Counted from the first letter of the stretch, positions 1-14,302 are shown. The stretch is 64,000 nt of DNA from Linnemannia hyalina (GCA_019671135.1 JAHRHY010000006.1:1178001-1242000); one strand, 5' to 3'. Translations and numbers: made by a program. The notes: generated by a model not told the origin, from the letters alone.

Positions 1-917
1 TTGCTGAACCAAATGCTCAAGAACATCACCCTGGCATACACAAATATAAAATATAGCCAGGTGTTAGTCATCGCGGTAATACAGAAGTACAGAAAATGAG
101 ATATTGGGTGCTGTTGTAAGCAAGTGATTACAATCTTGAGGTGGAAGGAATGAGAACATGTACAGAGGTAGGAGAAGAAGAACAGGAAAGAAATAAAAAG
201 GTACAACGGAGAAAAGGGAGGAGGAGAAAGACGGACAAAGAATGACTGAGAGGGTGTGGATCTGGCAGCACATTACTGTAGGACACGAGAGCACTCGCAA
301 AGGGGAAAGGGAATAAAGAGGAATATGGAGAAGAACATGGGGAGTGGGGCGAGAAGGTGAGTGCGTGTCTGGAATGGTCCGATATGACATATAGGAACCC
401 TCTTTTCTCCAAGTATTATTAATAGTCGACGTACCTCGTCCCCATCTCCAAAGTCAGAATCCGTCATATAGATCACCGTCGTGATGGGCGTGTCGGCGTC
501 GGCAAGGGTTGATGAAGACTGATTCATAGGCGAGTCGATGCCCAGTTGACTCCAGGCCGTGCGCTGGCTGTCAGTCTCGCCATCATCGTCGCCCTCTGCC
601 TGAGCCTCCTCGTCCGCTGGACCTTTTCTCTGTTCCTCTGGGCCGTGCTCCTGTGTCTTTTGTTGGCGTTGGCGTTGCTGCAGCTGCTGCAGTAGCATCT
701 GGGACTGATAAAAGACTTGTTTGTGGCCCTGGAAAAAGTCTTCCAGAGAGGTGGTATCGTTGTCTGTCAGGGATATGTTTGGCTGTTTTTGCTGTTCCTG
801 TTGTTGTTGTTGTTGTTGTTGTTGTTGGTGCTGTTGCTGTAGAGTGTCGTGGTTGTCGTAAAAGTCCTGCTTGTGCGGCCGATGCTGCCACGGGTTGAGC
901 ACATGCTGTGACTCCAT
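1..917 (-). CDS. Glutamine-rich protein, 5' part only
   Basis: I do not recognise the family. Translation most likely starts at the ATG at 917 (the frame is open further upstream but without an ATG). Exon 1 runs 917-435 and encodes about 161 residues. It has a run of about ten glutamines near residue 30, a second Gln-rich stretch (YQSQMLLQQLQQRQRQQK), and an acidic Glu/Asp segment. A good donor (GAG|GTACGT) follows at 434. An acceptor (TATGCCAG) lies at 32-31, and exon 2 (30-1) continues in phase 0 with GDVLEHLVQQ to the window edge. The segment before the junction reads TVIYMTDSDFGDGDE. Poly-Q plus acidic composition is common in fungal transcription regulators, but no domain is visible, so function is left open. 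It is divergent from CDC48, with 942 bp between the start codons. Confidence 0.55.
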
Positions 918-1859
918 CGGGTGCAATATTTTGGATATTGTGAGTGGAGTGAATGAAGAGGAGAAGGGTGTGTGTGTGTGCGAATGTATGTGTGTGAGAA
1001 GGAGGATACGAGTTGGTTGTGTTGGTGTTGTGTGATGTGATGTTGCCTTGAGTGGAGTGTGAGTAAGTCGGTTGAAGAGTTAGCGTGTATGGAGGAGGAG
1101 AGAGTAGAATAAGTAGGGGGTGAATGTGGATGTGGATTGACAATAGGGGAGGAGAGGGAAAGGGTAGGAAGGGATCAATGGAGGGACGGAGGAAAAAAAT
1201 GACTGCAGACAACAACAAAATAACACAGGAGAGGTTGGAGTGAGCATGTCATTTTAATATCTGCGCTTCTTCATTCAACCGATCGACTGCCATGACCTGG
1301 ACAAGAGGAAGTGGTGCGTGCGGGTATCAGGGCTGACCTTTTGATTGTTACCATCTTCTACTGTCCTCATATCAATGCTTGGACCACCTTCGTTCATCAT
1401 CCATCAAGGGGCCCCTTCTCTCCAAGAACGGACGCCACCAAAAAACCCTCAGGCCCCTCATTTTGAGTCATTTGCTCTCCCCTATTGGTCCAGTTCCTGT
1501 TCCTGCACCTTTCCTTTGACTCTTTCCTGCGGCTGGAAGGCAGCTTGCTTGCTTGCTTTTCAATGCTGACAAAAAGGGCCATCTACATCCGCGGCTTATA
1601 CTTTGAGGTGCTTCTGGACGCTTCTGTCTCACCAGTGTGTTGTAAGCAACCAAGCAGACCAGAAGCAGACCTGTGGAGACTGAGCCTTTTTTCAAGTGGC
1701 CTCAAACATAAATCACAGGGGACCTGGAATCACTTCCAAAATGTGACTTCTTTCTGAACGACGTACGCGTCCGCTCCGCCCTATAAAAGAAGGCGATCGC
1801 TCATCGAGTTCCATCAAAACCTCTTTTCAACCAACCCCATCACCCACATCATATACATC
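918..1859. promoter_or_regulatory. Divergent intergenic region with TATA box for CDC48
   Basis: This region separates the Gln-rich gene (-) from CDC48 (+). TATAAAAG at 1782-1789 lies 71 bp before the CDC48 ATG at 1860 and is the clearest promoter element. The left half is T/G-rich, with GTGT runs on the + strand. Open frames here are low complexity and look non-coding. Confidence 0.6.
1782..1789 (+). promoter_or_regulatory. TATA box of CDC48
   Basis: TATAAAAG sits 71 bp upstream of the CDC48 start codon, with a pyrimidine- and CA-rich leader between. The same octamer precedes the locus at 12838 by a similar distance (92 bp). Confidence 0.55.
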
Positions 1860-4883
<3,024 letters not shown>

Positions 4884-5177
4884 TTGCCTCTCATTTCTTT
4901 TGCTCTTCATATACTTTTTTTCTCAGTTTGCCCACTTCAAATAAACAACGCCCTTAAGAATTAAAATGCGTTTCTTATATGTGAGTGTGACTGCGTGAAA
5001 AAAAAAAAGAAAAAAGAAAGCAAAAAATGTAAACACAACATTGTGAGAGTGGGTGTGTGTCGCTTTTTTTTTGTTGTTGTGTTGATCAGTCACTTTTCTT
5101 TTTTTTTTTTTCTTTTCCTCTTTACCCATTCTTCTTCCTCCTTCCCCCTTCACGACCACCTCCTCACATCTCAGAAA

Positions 5178-7263
5178 ATGCTGGTCCTCTACGAAACTCC
5201 CGCTGGTTACGCCCTCTTCACCCTCCTCGACGACGGCAAGCTCGAGAAGCCCGATTCCATCTGGAAGGACTTCGAGACCCCAGAGCAGGCCAACAAGACG
5301 TAAGGAATCAATATTCACACTCGTATATTCACCAAACAAACAAAACAACAAAAGCAAACACAAACTCTCACACACTTCACACCACACTGCACACACAAAC
5401 AAGCACCCTCTTCAACAGCAGCACACTCCTTCCTCACTTCTCTCTCTACGATAACTAACCAACGCAGAAAAGGGATTCAACAAACAAGCAGAATGAACAA
5501 CGCCAGACAGTGGATCTGGATCCTACACAATCAACGCAACAACAACTGATCCTCAATCAAAACAACAGACAAAGAAAAACTTTTTTTCCGCTACGCCAGT
5601 CGTATTGAGAATCCAGCAAACCGATATTCTCCTGCACTCCCATTATCCCTATCATACAACTCCACTTGCCTAGTTCCACGCGATGATAAACTAACAAAAC
5701 TATCCAATTGAACACGACACGACTCATTCTCAATTGATGATACTATAGCGTCAAGCTCAGAGCTTTCACCAAGTTCGAGAACACCACCGATGCTTTGTCC
5801 GCCGTTACTGCTTTGGTCGAGGGAAAGCTCGCCAAGAACTTGAAGGAGTTCTTGTCCAAGGAGATTAGTGAGAAGGAGATGAAGAAGGAGTCCCTTATTG
5901 TCGGTGACGCCAAGCTCGGTAAGGATCCCCGTCTTGAACCTGCCTTTTGGATATGCACTGTTAATTCACAGTGTAAATAAGCTGAAAGAGATCCAATTGC
6001 TAACATTCATTCAATTACATTGACCAATAATATCTAGGTGGTGCCATTGCCAAGAAGCTCAACATGAAGGTTCTTTCCGACTCTACCACCCTCGATCTTT
6101 ACCGTGGTATCCGTTCTCAGTTGGACTCTCTCCTCTCTGGATTGTCGTCTTCGGACTTGTCCGCCATGGTCTTGGGTCTCTCCCACTCTCTCTCTCGCTA
6201 TAAGCTCAAGTTCTCGCCCGACAAAGTCGACACCATGATCGTTCAGGCCATTGCTCTCTTGGACGACCTCGACAAGGAGTTGAACACCTATTCTATGCGC
6301 GTCAAGGAGTGGTACGGTTGGCACTTCCCCGAGATGACCAAGTTGATCGTCGATAACCTTGCCTACGCCAAGATTGTCAAGAAGATGGGTTTCCGCGCCA
6401 ACTGCTCGGCCACCGACTTGGCCGACATCCTTCCCGAGGAGCTTGAGCAGGAGCTCAAGGAGGCTTCCGAGATCTCCATGGGTACTGAGATTGCTGATGA
6501 GGATTTGGAGAACATTCACGCTCTCTGCGACCAGATCATCTCGATCACCGAATACCGTACCCAGCTCTACGAGTACCTCAAGAACCGCATGAACGCCATC
6601 GCCCCCAACTTGACTGCCCTCGTCGGTGACTTGGTCGGTGCCCGTTTGATTGCCCACGCCGGTTCGTTGATGACTTTGGCCAAGCACCCCGCCTCGACCA
6701 TCCAGATTCTCGGTGCCGAGAAGGCTCTCTTCCGCGCTTTGAAGACCAAGCACGACACACCCAAGTACGGTTTGATCTATCACGCCTCCTTGATTGGTCA
6801 GGCTGGACCCAAGATGAAGGGTAAGATTGCCCGTATGGTTGCCACCAAGGCTGCCCTTTCGATCAGAGTGGATGCCCTCGGTGAGACCGACACCCCCGAT
6901 ATTGGTATTGAGAACCGCGGCAAGGTCGAGGCTCGTCTGAGAATGCTCGAGGGTCACGGCGGCAAGCCCAGCGGTGCTGACCGCAAGGCTGCTGGTAACG
7001 CCAAGGGCCAGAAGAAGCACGAGTTTGTTGCTTCGTCCTCGTACAACACCTCCACAGATGCCACCATGACTTCGCCACCATCAGAGAAGAAGCGCAAGGC
7101 CGACTCTGACAACGAGGAGTCGTCCAAGAAGGTCAAGAAGGAGAAGAAGGAGAAGAAGGACAAGAAGGACAAGGAGCCCGCTGCTGAGGAGAAGAAGGAG
7201 AAGAAGGAGAAGAAGGAAAAGAAGGAGAAGAAGGATAAGAAGGACAAGAAGGAGAAGAAGTAA
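5178..7263 (+). CDS. NOP58: Box C/D snoRNP core protein Nop58
   Basis: Core protein of box C/D snoRNPs that guide 2'-O-methylation of rRNA, in the nucleolus. Exons 5178-5299, 5749-5918 and 6038-7263 join in phase to 505 aa. The start [14 protein letters not shown] is the typical Nop58 N-terminus. [16 protein letters not shown] follows the second splice. The coiled-coil and NOP domain occupy about 150-400, including [18 protein letters not shown] and [18 protein letters not shown], which contacts the snoRNA and 15.5K protein. The last 60 or so residues are a lysine/glutamate tail of repeated KKEKKEKK units, as in other Nop58 proteins. It lies 294 bp downstream of CDC48 on the same strand. Intron 1 (449 nt) was inspected for a hosted box C/D snoRNA; none was convincing. 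Confidence 0.97.
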
Positions 7264-7960
7264 ATGGATTCTCCCCTGGTCTAGCATTTTCTCTTTTGTT
7301 TTCTTTGTTTCTTCATTTTTCTCTCTTCCACAAACCCTCCCATTCCATTGTTCTTTTTTCATTCTTTTTCTTTTATTCTGTAGATTACTACTTGGTGGTT
7401 TAGTGGAGGAAACCCTCTCTTTTTTGCACATCTCTCATAAATACTCGCATACATTTAATCATTCTTCTGCATGTCGAGCCTAGTTGTTTTTCATCTTGCT
7501 ATTTGTCTTGTCCACGGACTCATCGTTTCGATGATCCCCTCAACGCGTATTCTTAATTCTTTTACTCATGACGGAGAAAGGAAGTGAGTTCACACCGTCA
7601 ATTCGGTACAGTACAGCGTGCTCCATTATCGCTTCTAATTTTTGATCAACAGACATCACTACTCAAGTTGATCAACCGCTTTCATCTCAAAGGCTGATGC
7701 AACCGTTATCATTTCTTTCATCGTTCAGATCAATGTTCTCACCAGAGGGCATTTTACAAACAAAAGCGGAAAAAAAAAAAAAAAAAAAAAAAGAAGGCGA
7801 TGTTGACCCTGGTAAAGATACTCTAGTTTTTCACCCAGGAACGTAATCATCAACCTCCCCTTTCTTTTCTTTGTTTTTTTTCGCGTTTTAATACAATAGT
7901 TTAGTGAACAAAAAAAATTCTACTTTTCTTTCGATGACAACAATGAATGAATGCTTAAAT
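7264..7960. other. Convergent intergenic region NOP58/COX6
   Basis: 3' flanks of NOP58 (+) and COX6 (-). It contains a pure A run of about 23 nt at 7770-7792 and T-rich tracts typical of poly(A) regions. I see no gene here. Confidence 0.6.
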
Positions 7961-9505
7961 TTAAAGGCCAAGCTCCTCCTTGGTCTCAACACCCAGTTCA
8001 GCCCTGAGAGGGGCAAGCTCCTCAAGGTACTGCTTGTAGATGGCATCGTTGTTAGCCTTGGCCTTCAAACCCTCAAAGATACGGATGGCAGTAGGGTAAT
8101 CGTTGACGCGACGGGCAGCCTTGAGGGCGGACTCGATGACGGAAGCCGAAGGGACGAGATCGTAACCAAAGGCGTTGTTGAGACCACGCTGGAGCTCAAA
8201 GAGATCGTCGACGTTGTCAAAGAACTTGACGAAACGGGCTGTGTAGTCCTCGAATGACTCCTCGTGGTGCTCTGAGTAGCAGCGGACTATTTTTTGTGGA
8301 GTGGAAGAAGTAGAAAAGAGAGGAGATGGCGATTAGTAGTCTGTTTGGTTCTTGTCCTTTGTGCCGCTTGTTCCTGAGGAGTGTGTATCCGTCGTCCTCC
8401 AATATGAAAGTTCGACAGATTGTGTTGCTTTGTTCTTGTTTTAAAGATTGTGTCCGCAATCATTGTGTATTGTTGTTGTAAAGAGCGTCTCTGTCATCAT
8501 CCATTGTTCGACTTCATCTTGTAAAGATTGTACACAGTTCCATGTTCCACAGCCTGACTGGATGGCTGACTGATATCTAACCCAGCAAGACCGACTGTCC
8601 GTCCGGTGTGGCGGGTCGATTCAGTTAGAGCTGAGCTGAATTGAAAAAAAAAAGCTGCAGGATATGACACCGCATGAGCAGGAGGAATGAAATTGGCCCA
8701 TTTATGGCAACGCGGACTCTCGCCATGTCCGTCCAGTCCGTCAGTCCAGTCTCCTTCCTCAACGCCTCGCCCTTTTCCATTCCCCCATCCTGCTTCCTCC
8801 GAGACAAAATAACAACGACTTTTCCGTTTTTCCCGCGTCCTCTTTACTTTGTTGCTTTTTTTCTTCTTTCTTAGCCTGCAATAACAAGGGTACAGAACTT
8901 GAGCAAAGAAGCATTGGTACAAAACGCCCTTGTTTCTTGAATAAAAAGTGGCGAATGTCCAGTGTAACTCTTTCAATTGCTTTTTTATATCCAGACATAA
9001 AGATGTTGAGGCATGACTTGGTCGTTCGGAATAATCCTTCCTCTCCCTGTGAGGTAGAAAAAGAATGTCGCGAAATATTGTAGCGTGTTTGCGTGTGTTC
9101 CCCCCAGAAGAAACAAAAATCCGTGGTCGTTTCCGGCTGTCCCCTGAGGTCGCAACACCAATAAAAGAGTTCGGAGAGAAAAAATAAAATAAAATAAAAT
9201 AGGATGGTTCTCCGAAGGACTCTTCTTGTCACGACTTGTCCTGCTTTTTCCTCTGATCCGAGTACACATGAGTGATGGGATGTATAGGTCGTTCCTGTTT
9301 TGTTATATAGATCCTGTGTTGTCCAGACTCCATTAGAAAGGTAAAAGAAAGGAGGATAAAAAGTGATAACGAAAAAGAGGAAGAGTAGGGAGTGTGAATG
9401 GAGGTGCTTACTCTGGACAGCGGTGCGGGAGGCGAGGGCCGAACGGGCGACCTGGACGCGAGTGGTAGCAGCGAGAGGGCGGGAGATGGCGAGGAAGCGG
9501 GACAT
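7961..9505 (-). CDS. COX6: Cytochrome c oxidase subunit 6 (COX5A family), mitochondrial
   Basis: Nuclear-encoded subunit of respiratory complex IV on the matrix side of the inner membrane. Exon 1 (9505-9412) encodes MSRFLAISRPLAATTRVQVA and continues Arg/Ala/Ser-rich without acidic residues: a mitochondrial presequence. Exon 2 (8286-7961) encodes the mature domain, including ARFVKFFDNVDDLFELQRGL, LVPSASVIESALKAARRVND and YKQYLEELAPLRAELGV, diagnostic of the Cox6/Cox5a superhelical family. The join (A|TC) is in phase and gives 139 aa, near the usual 140-150. The single intron of 1125 nt (8287-9411) is unusually long for this window. It is divergent from RIB1. An upstream open frame through the intron (to 8759) is read-through, not coding. 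Confidence 0.95.
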
Positions 9506-10150
9506 TATGGTTCAGTTCGTGTAGGGTGAATGGAGTGGTGAGGAAAGAAAGGAAAGAGAGCCAGGAAAAAAAAAAAAAAAAAAGGTGTGAAAGATCAGTG
9601 CATCAATCACTCAATCAGACAGACACAGACAGGCACACGAAAGTAAAGTAAGGGAAGGAAGGAAGCGCAATGGTGGAAGCATTTACGATGATTCTCTTCT
9701 TCGATCACATGATAATTGGATACCACCATGGCAGAATGTTGTAAGAACGAACAACAGACGACATCGTTTGATAGGTAGGCTATGGACTCTGGAGACCACT
9801 ACCCTGGAGGCAGGCATTTACCGGATGAGCATGGCCTTTCTATCTCAAGAGGTAGAATTAGCTTCCCGCGATTAAATAGGCGGTTAGTAATTGGTACGGT
9901 TGCGAGGATGTCGTTTAGCGACGATCGAGTGTCAAGAAGGATAATAACTTGCCGTTGGGCAGATCTCGGTCAAAGTTGCAGCATCTCCGGAGATTGGTCT
10001 GAGTGGGGTGTGGTGTCTTCTGTGTGAGCTGAGTGGAGAGAGAAAGATGCGATACACCATTTTTTGTTTGTTTCCCCTTCCCTCTCTCAGCCGAGAACTG
10101 AGGTGGTGCGGTCGAACCATTTTCTCTATGAACCACGCTTTGTCTCTTCG

Positions 10151-10195
<45 letters not shown>

Positions 10196-10353
10196 TCTCT
10201 CTTTCCTCCTTTTCCTTTGCCCTGCCGATTAAGACCTTCGGCTGTCTTTGTCGTTCTTTGTACCGCCGTTCTCCTTTTGTACCGCCGTTCTCCCTTTGCC
10301 CCTGTTCCTGATTCCCCTCTCTACTCTTTATACCAACCCTTCCAAACACAACC
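9506..10353. promoter_or_regulatory. Divergent promoter region COX6/RIB1 with TTTC repeat
   Basis: 848 bp between the divergent start codons of COX6 and RIB1. It contains an A run at about 9567-9583 and a pure (TTTC)n microsatellite at about 10151-10193. A pyrimidine-rich leader leads directly into the RIB1 ATG. No TATA box was recognised with confidence. Confidence 0.5.
10151..10193 (+). repeat. (TTTC)n microsatellite in the RIB1 leader
   Basis: About ten uninterrupted TTTC units lie 160-200 bp upstream of the RIB1 start codon. They probably belong to the pyrimidine-rich 5' untranslated region or core promoter common to genes in this window. Confidence 0.8.
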
Positions 10354-12076
10354 ATGATGACCACAGACTCCCAGGACTACATCCCCAGGAACCTCATGGA
10401 CCACATGAACCCCTACTTTGCCAAACATACCCATCACCACCACCACGCCCACTCACACGGCCACCACAGCCACCGTCACCACTCTCATTCTCACACTACC
10501 CACACTCCCGATACCACCACTCATAAAGGCAATCCTTATCCAACCCCCACTCCTTCCTCCTGCAGCTCCGGCCTGCAGACCCCCGTTCCCAGGCGAAGCT
10601 CCCTTGCTCACACTACCGATTCTCTCCCTTCTTCAACCTCTTCTTCCGCTAAATCCTACAACACCCCACCTGCAACTCCACCTCTCTCCTTCCCACAGAC
10701 TCAAGTAGTCACCCCTGGACCTGTCGTATCAACTTCAGCAGCTACACAACCCCAGGCAGCTGCAGGAGCAAGGAAGGAACCAGTGGCATGGTGCACTGCT
10801 AGGGCCAGAATCCCCACCCCAGACGGATCAGAGTACTTTCTGCACATCTACGAGAACTCGCAGGACAAGAAGGAGCACCTGGCCTTTGTTTTTGGCGATG
10901 CGATCCGCAGCTGTAGTCTGGATAAAGTCCAGCCGAACGAGACCGAGATGGATCGGGTCAAGCGCGGCGCTTACACGGGCCGATTGCAACCCATTGCCGC
11001 CGCCGCCGATCACTCTTTAACCTCCCTACCCGTTTTTCAGGAACAAGAACAGACATCAACAGCAACGACAACCACAACGGTCCTCGCGGCAGCAGAGACC
11101 GTTACTGCTACTGCTACGACTGTGCTAACAGCCAATATCACCACTACCTCTACAACGACGTCAATTATCCAACAGGGCCAAAAGGAGGACACTGTGATGA
11201 CTACGGCAGCTCCGAGTACCCCACTTGTCCGTATCCACTCCGAGTGTTTCACCGGTGAGATCGGACATTCAGCTCGCTGCGACTGTGGAGAGCAATTGGA
11301 CGAGGCTATCAGACGCATGAAGGAAGAGGGCGCCGGTGTTGTCGTCTATCTCCGTCAGGAAGGCCGCGGCATTGGCTTGGGCGAGAAGATCAAGTAAGTT
11401 GCAAAGAAAGGAATACACGGCCTCTTCACTCTTCACTCTTCACCTTCCCATCTTTCCAACTCCTCTACTCCTCCGCCCTCTGCCTCTTTTCATTCCTATT
11501 CCACTCCCCATTACTCTTGTCCGGTTTTTGATCTATGCTTGCCGCGTCGAACACCACCTCTTTTTGCACTTCACATTTCCCAAACACCACTATATCAAAT
11601 CGACACAGCAACAGGCACCTCTTCTCTCCCTACTTCTGTCGATCGCAGGGAAATTGCAATCCTAATTATTGTTTATTATTACATTCAATCGGTTTCTTAG
11701 GGCGTACAATCTTCAGGATCTTGGATACGACACTGTTATGGCGAACCTCCTTTTGAACCATGGTGCGGACGAAAGAACCTACGAAGTTGCTCAGGGGATC
11801 CTCGAGGATTTGGGTCTGGATCAGATTCGGCTCCTGACCAACAATCCCGACAAGATTGAGCAGGTCGAACGAGACAGTCAAATCCGCGTTGTCGAACGTG
11901 TGCCCATGATGCCTAAATCCTGGGAAGCAATCGAACAGGGTATTGAGGCGACCGAGTTTGAGGTTAAAGAAGGTGCGGTTGAGAACAAGATCGTCAAAGG
12001 TAAAGAACTGGATCGGTACCTCAAAGTCAAGGTCGAGCGGATGAGGCATCTGATCCCTATCCCCGGCGCGCTATAG
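10354..12076 (+). CDS. RIB1: GTP cyclohydrolase II (riboflavin biosynthesis)
   Basis: First committed step of riboflavin synthesis: GTP to 2,5-diamino-6-ribosylamino-4(3H)-pyrimidinone 5'-phosphate, formate and pyrophosphate; cytosolic, zinc-dependent. Exons 10354-11393 and 11701-12076 join in phase to 471 aa. The zinc ligands are C298-x10-C309-x-C311 ([18 protein letters not shown]). The active-site segment [20 protein letters not shown] spans the splice junction. [10 protein letters not shown] and VERVPMM near the C-terminus are family hallmarks. Two oddities: residues about 27-52 are dominated by histidines interleaved with Ser/Thr, and a Thr-rich linker of roughly 60 residues separates the N-terminal subdomain from the zinc site. 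AAATAAA occurs about 30 bp past the stop. The enzyme core looks fully intact. Confidence 0.95.
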
Positions 12077-12837
12077 ACGTCATTTGTGTACATGCATATC
12101 CAAAACTAAATAAACGTAGAAGTACCCAGAACAGCGCGCGCCAGTTCTAAGCTGGATGGAAATGAGTTCTAGCGAGTGAAAGTCACCTAGGAGACGCGTT
12201 TTTTTCCTGTTTTTGGACTTACCTGTATACCCCTCGGGATCATATCTTCTCTTATCAATTAACTCAGTTCAACCATGGAGGTAACGAGATGATGATTTGG
12301 AGCAATTGCAAGAGGGCTGGGTGGTATAAAAATCCAATCACTGTTGTGACGTTACATCCCAGATCGCGAAAAAAGAAAAGGACAATGACTACTTTCAGGG
12401 ATCAAGAAGACGACCAAGGAGCAATTGTTGCGCCCGATCGAGCATGACTTATTCTCACCCTTTGTTTTCTTAGGGACATTTTCGCGTTCTATTTTTTTTA
12501 AAGCGTAACATGTATGCCATCTTTCGCACTTCTTATTTCAGCATCCTTAACACCTTCGCCTCCCTTTCCTCTTTCCGTTTACTCTTCTGCAACAAACAGA
12601 GCCAAAGGAGGGGAAGAGATGGTTTCGTGTGAACCCTCCTTTCGTTTTCTTTCGTTTCTGGTACCTTTTGAAGGATGACCTTCACTATTGATCTCGTTGG
12701 TTCTTTCTTTTTTTTTCTTCCTTGTGTTTGTTATGCTTACTAACATATAAAAGATGCCTGCTTCGTCCCGGTCTATATTCTCCACTCTCAACCCCACCTC
12801 TATCATTCGCTTTCCACTCACATCCTTCAAGCTTACC
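12077..12837. promoter_or_regulatory. Intergenic region with TATA box upstream of locus 12838
   Basis: Contains the 3' flank of RIB1, then a T/C-rich stretch and TATAAAAG at 12746-12753, 92 bp before an ATG at 12838. The leader after the TATA box is CT-rich and ends in a CAAGCTTACCATG context, the style of a highly expressed gene. No separate gene is seen. Confidence 0.5.
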
Positions 12838-13535
12838 ATGGTAAGTACCCGTGCCTCGTTTTTTCTTGCGTGCGCCACGAGCACTTTCCATTTTTAAGTT
12901 GTTAACTCACCATTATGTCGCACAACGTAGACGAACCTCGTTATCTTTTATCGTATCGCAAAGTTATCGTCGCATCGTATGCCTTCATACCCCACGTAGT
13001 TGAAGTTTACCATCCCAACCCTCGTATCAACGATAACCTCGCTTCTCACCACCGCCACCGCCATCCATACGTAGAGCAACTTGCATATGCGATCCGGTGT
13101 CGGGTTCGACGTCTGTCTAGAAAAGTATCACGTCAAATTGTGAATTTCTACAATTCGCAATCGATGTTGGCTTCAACTTTGCCAACGAAATGGTCACTTT
13201 CGGACTACACGCCTTCAACCAAAGGATCTCCGCCGATCTGCCCGACGACTGCAGTGTCATACTCTATGCCAACCCGAACTGTAAGACTCCAGAGGATCCC
13301 AGAGACGTTGTGGTCCTCCGAGGCAGGAAATGATGTCTTTGGTTCGCTCCCGCAACGGGATGTTTATCCTGATGATCTCTTCACACGCATGGTTGATTTT
13401 GACAAACAAGGCGACTTCCTTCCTTATCCCCACCTAGACAAGGCATTGGTACCTTTGTTTTTTTTGCTCGTTGGTTTTATTTTTCTCCGTCGCCCACTGC
13501 CAGCGACACAGCCCATGCACTGTAAAGAAAAATAA
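12838..13535 (+). pseudogene. Small protein locus with two +1 frame changes (gene relic or recoded gene)
   Basis: I do not recognise the family. An ATG at 12838-12840 is followed at once by GTAAGT, so coding exon 1 would be only the start codon. The acceptor at 13073-13074 (CATACGTAG) opens SNLHMRSGVGFDVCLEKYHV in phase, ending at TGA 13141. The next frame continues with FLQFAIDVGFNFANEMVTFG and DDCSVILYANPNC to TGA 13331. The third frame continues with NDVFGSLPQRDVYPDDLFTR and DKQGDFLPYPHLDKAL. The three pieces read like one protein of about 125 or more residues, with a one-base advance at each switch. The promoter is intact (TATA at 12746). Two single-base insertions, sequencing errors, or recoding are all possible; pseudogene is the cautious call. 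The frame starting at 12915 as a whole is probably not the real product. Confidence 0.4.
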
Positions 13536-14302
13536 AGGTGCTGCGGGCGCATTTTACTTTACACAGTTTTTACGTTTCGCGCCTTCGAATTTACTTTTTT
13601 TAAACCTGCCTATGAGAGAAAAACCACGCGTTGTAATATTTTTCGCGTTTTACCATGCGCGTTGAAGGCAAAGTCAGAAAGAGACGATACATCATTTGAT
13701 TCTTCTTTCCACAACACAAACAACTTAAACCAATCATCCGCCTCGCCGTATCCCCACCTCCGCCGTCCAAACCATGCACTGAAAGTAAGAACGAAAAGAG
13801 CAACCACCTCCTTTTGAGACTTCCGTGTCCTTGTTACGTTCCTCTTCGATTTGTTCTGTGAACACTCACGTCTTATTTCATTTTTTTTTATTCCTTCATA
13901 CTTTTGGGTTTCTTTCATTGGACCGACCCAAATGAGCAATGGTCCTCACGACACCGCTTTTTTTTGTCCTACAAAGAGACCCACCCAGCCCCATCCATCT
14001 CTCTAGCCCATTGGAGTATGTGCAACTGAATAAGGATTATGTATGTGTATGAACCTCTTCTCATTGATGGGCGCCTTACAAGGTATCCAAGTTCGACATC
14101 TCTACTCGTTTGCGTGTTGTTCCATGCACTTACTTCGTCGCCTACTAACCGTTGTAACATGCTTTTTTTTTTTGTTGATTTTATTGTTATGTACAATTTC
14201 TCCATGTCATGAACAGATTGCAGAAGCGGGGGTGGGGAAAGCGATGCAAAAGAAAATGGAAAAAGTAAAGAGAGAAATTAACGATTGAAGGAGAAAAAGA
14301 AT
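13536..14302. other. Intergenic region, no gene seen
   Basis: 3' flank of the transaldolase gene on the right and of the 12838 locus on the left. A/T-rich with short poly-T runs; no open frame with protein-like composition on either strand. Confidence 0.5.

Noticed and set aside
5300..5748. Possible box C/D snoRNA in NOP58 intron 1
   Set aside because: GATGATA-like motifs exist near 5682 and 5735, but no properly spaced CTGA D box follows and no terminal stem was seen.
6034..7020. 328-residue open frame antisense to NOP58
   Set aside because: Same cause: codon bias of the sense gene leaves the reverse frame open.
8759..9505. 248-residue reading of COX6 exon 1 through the intron
   Set aside because: It runs past a good donor (GTAAGC) into intron sequence; splicing gives a complete Cox6.
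12915..13535. 206-residue continuous frame as an intact gene
   Set aside because: Its first part is His/Arg-rich and unlike protein, and it overlaps better protein-like segments in other frames; only its last third looks real.
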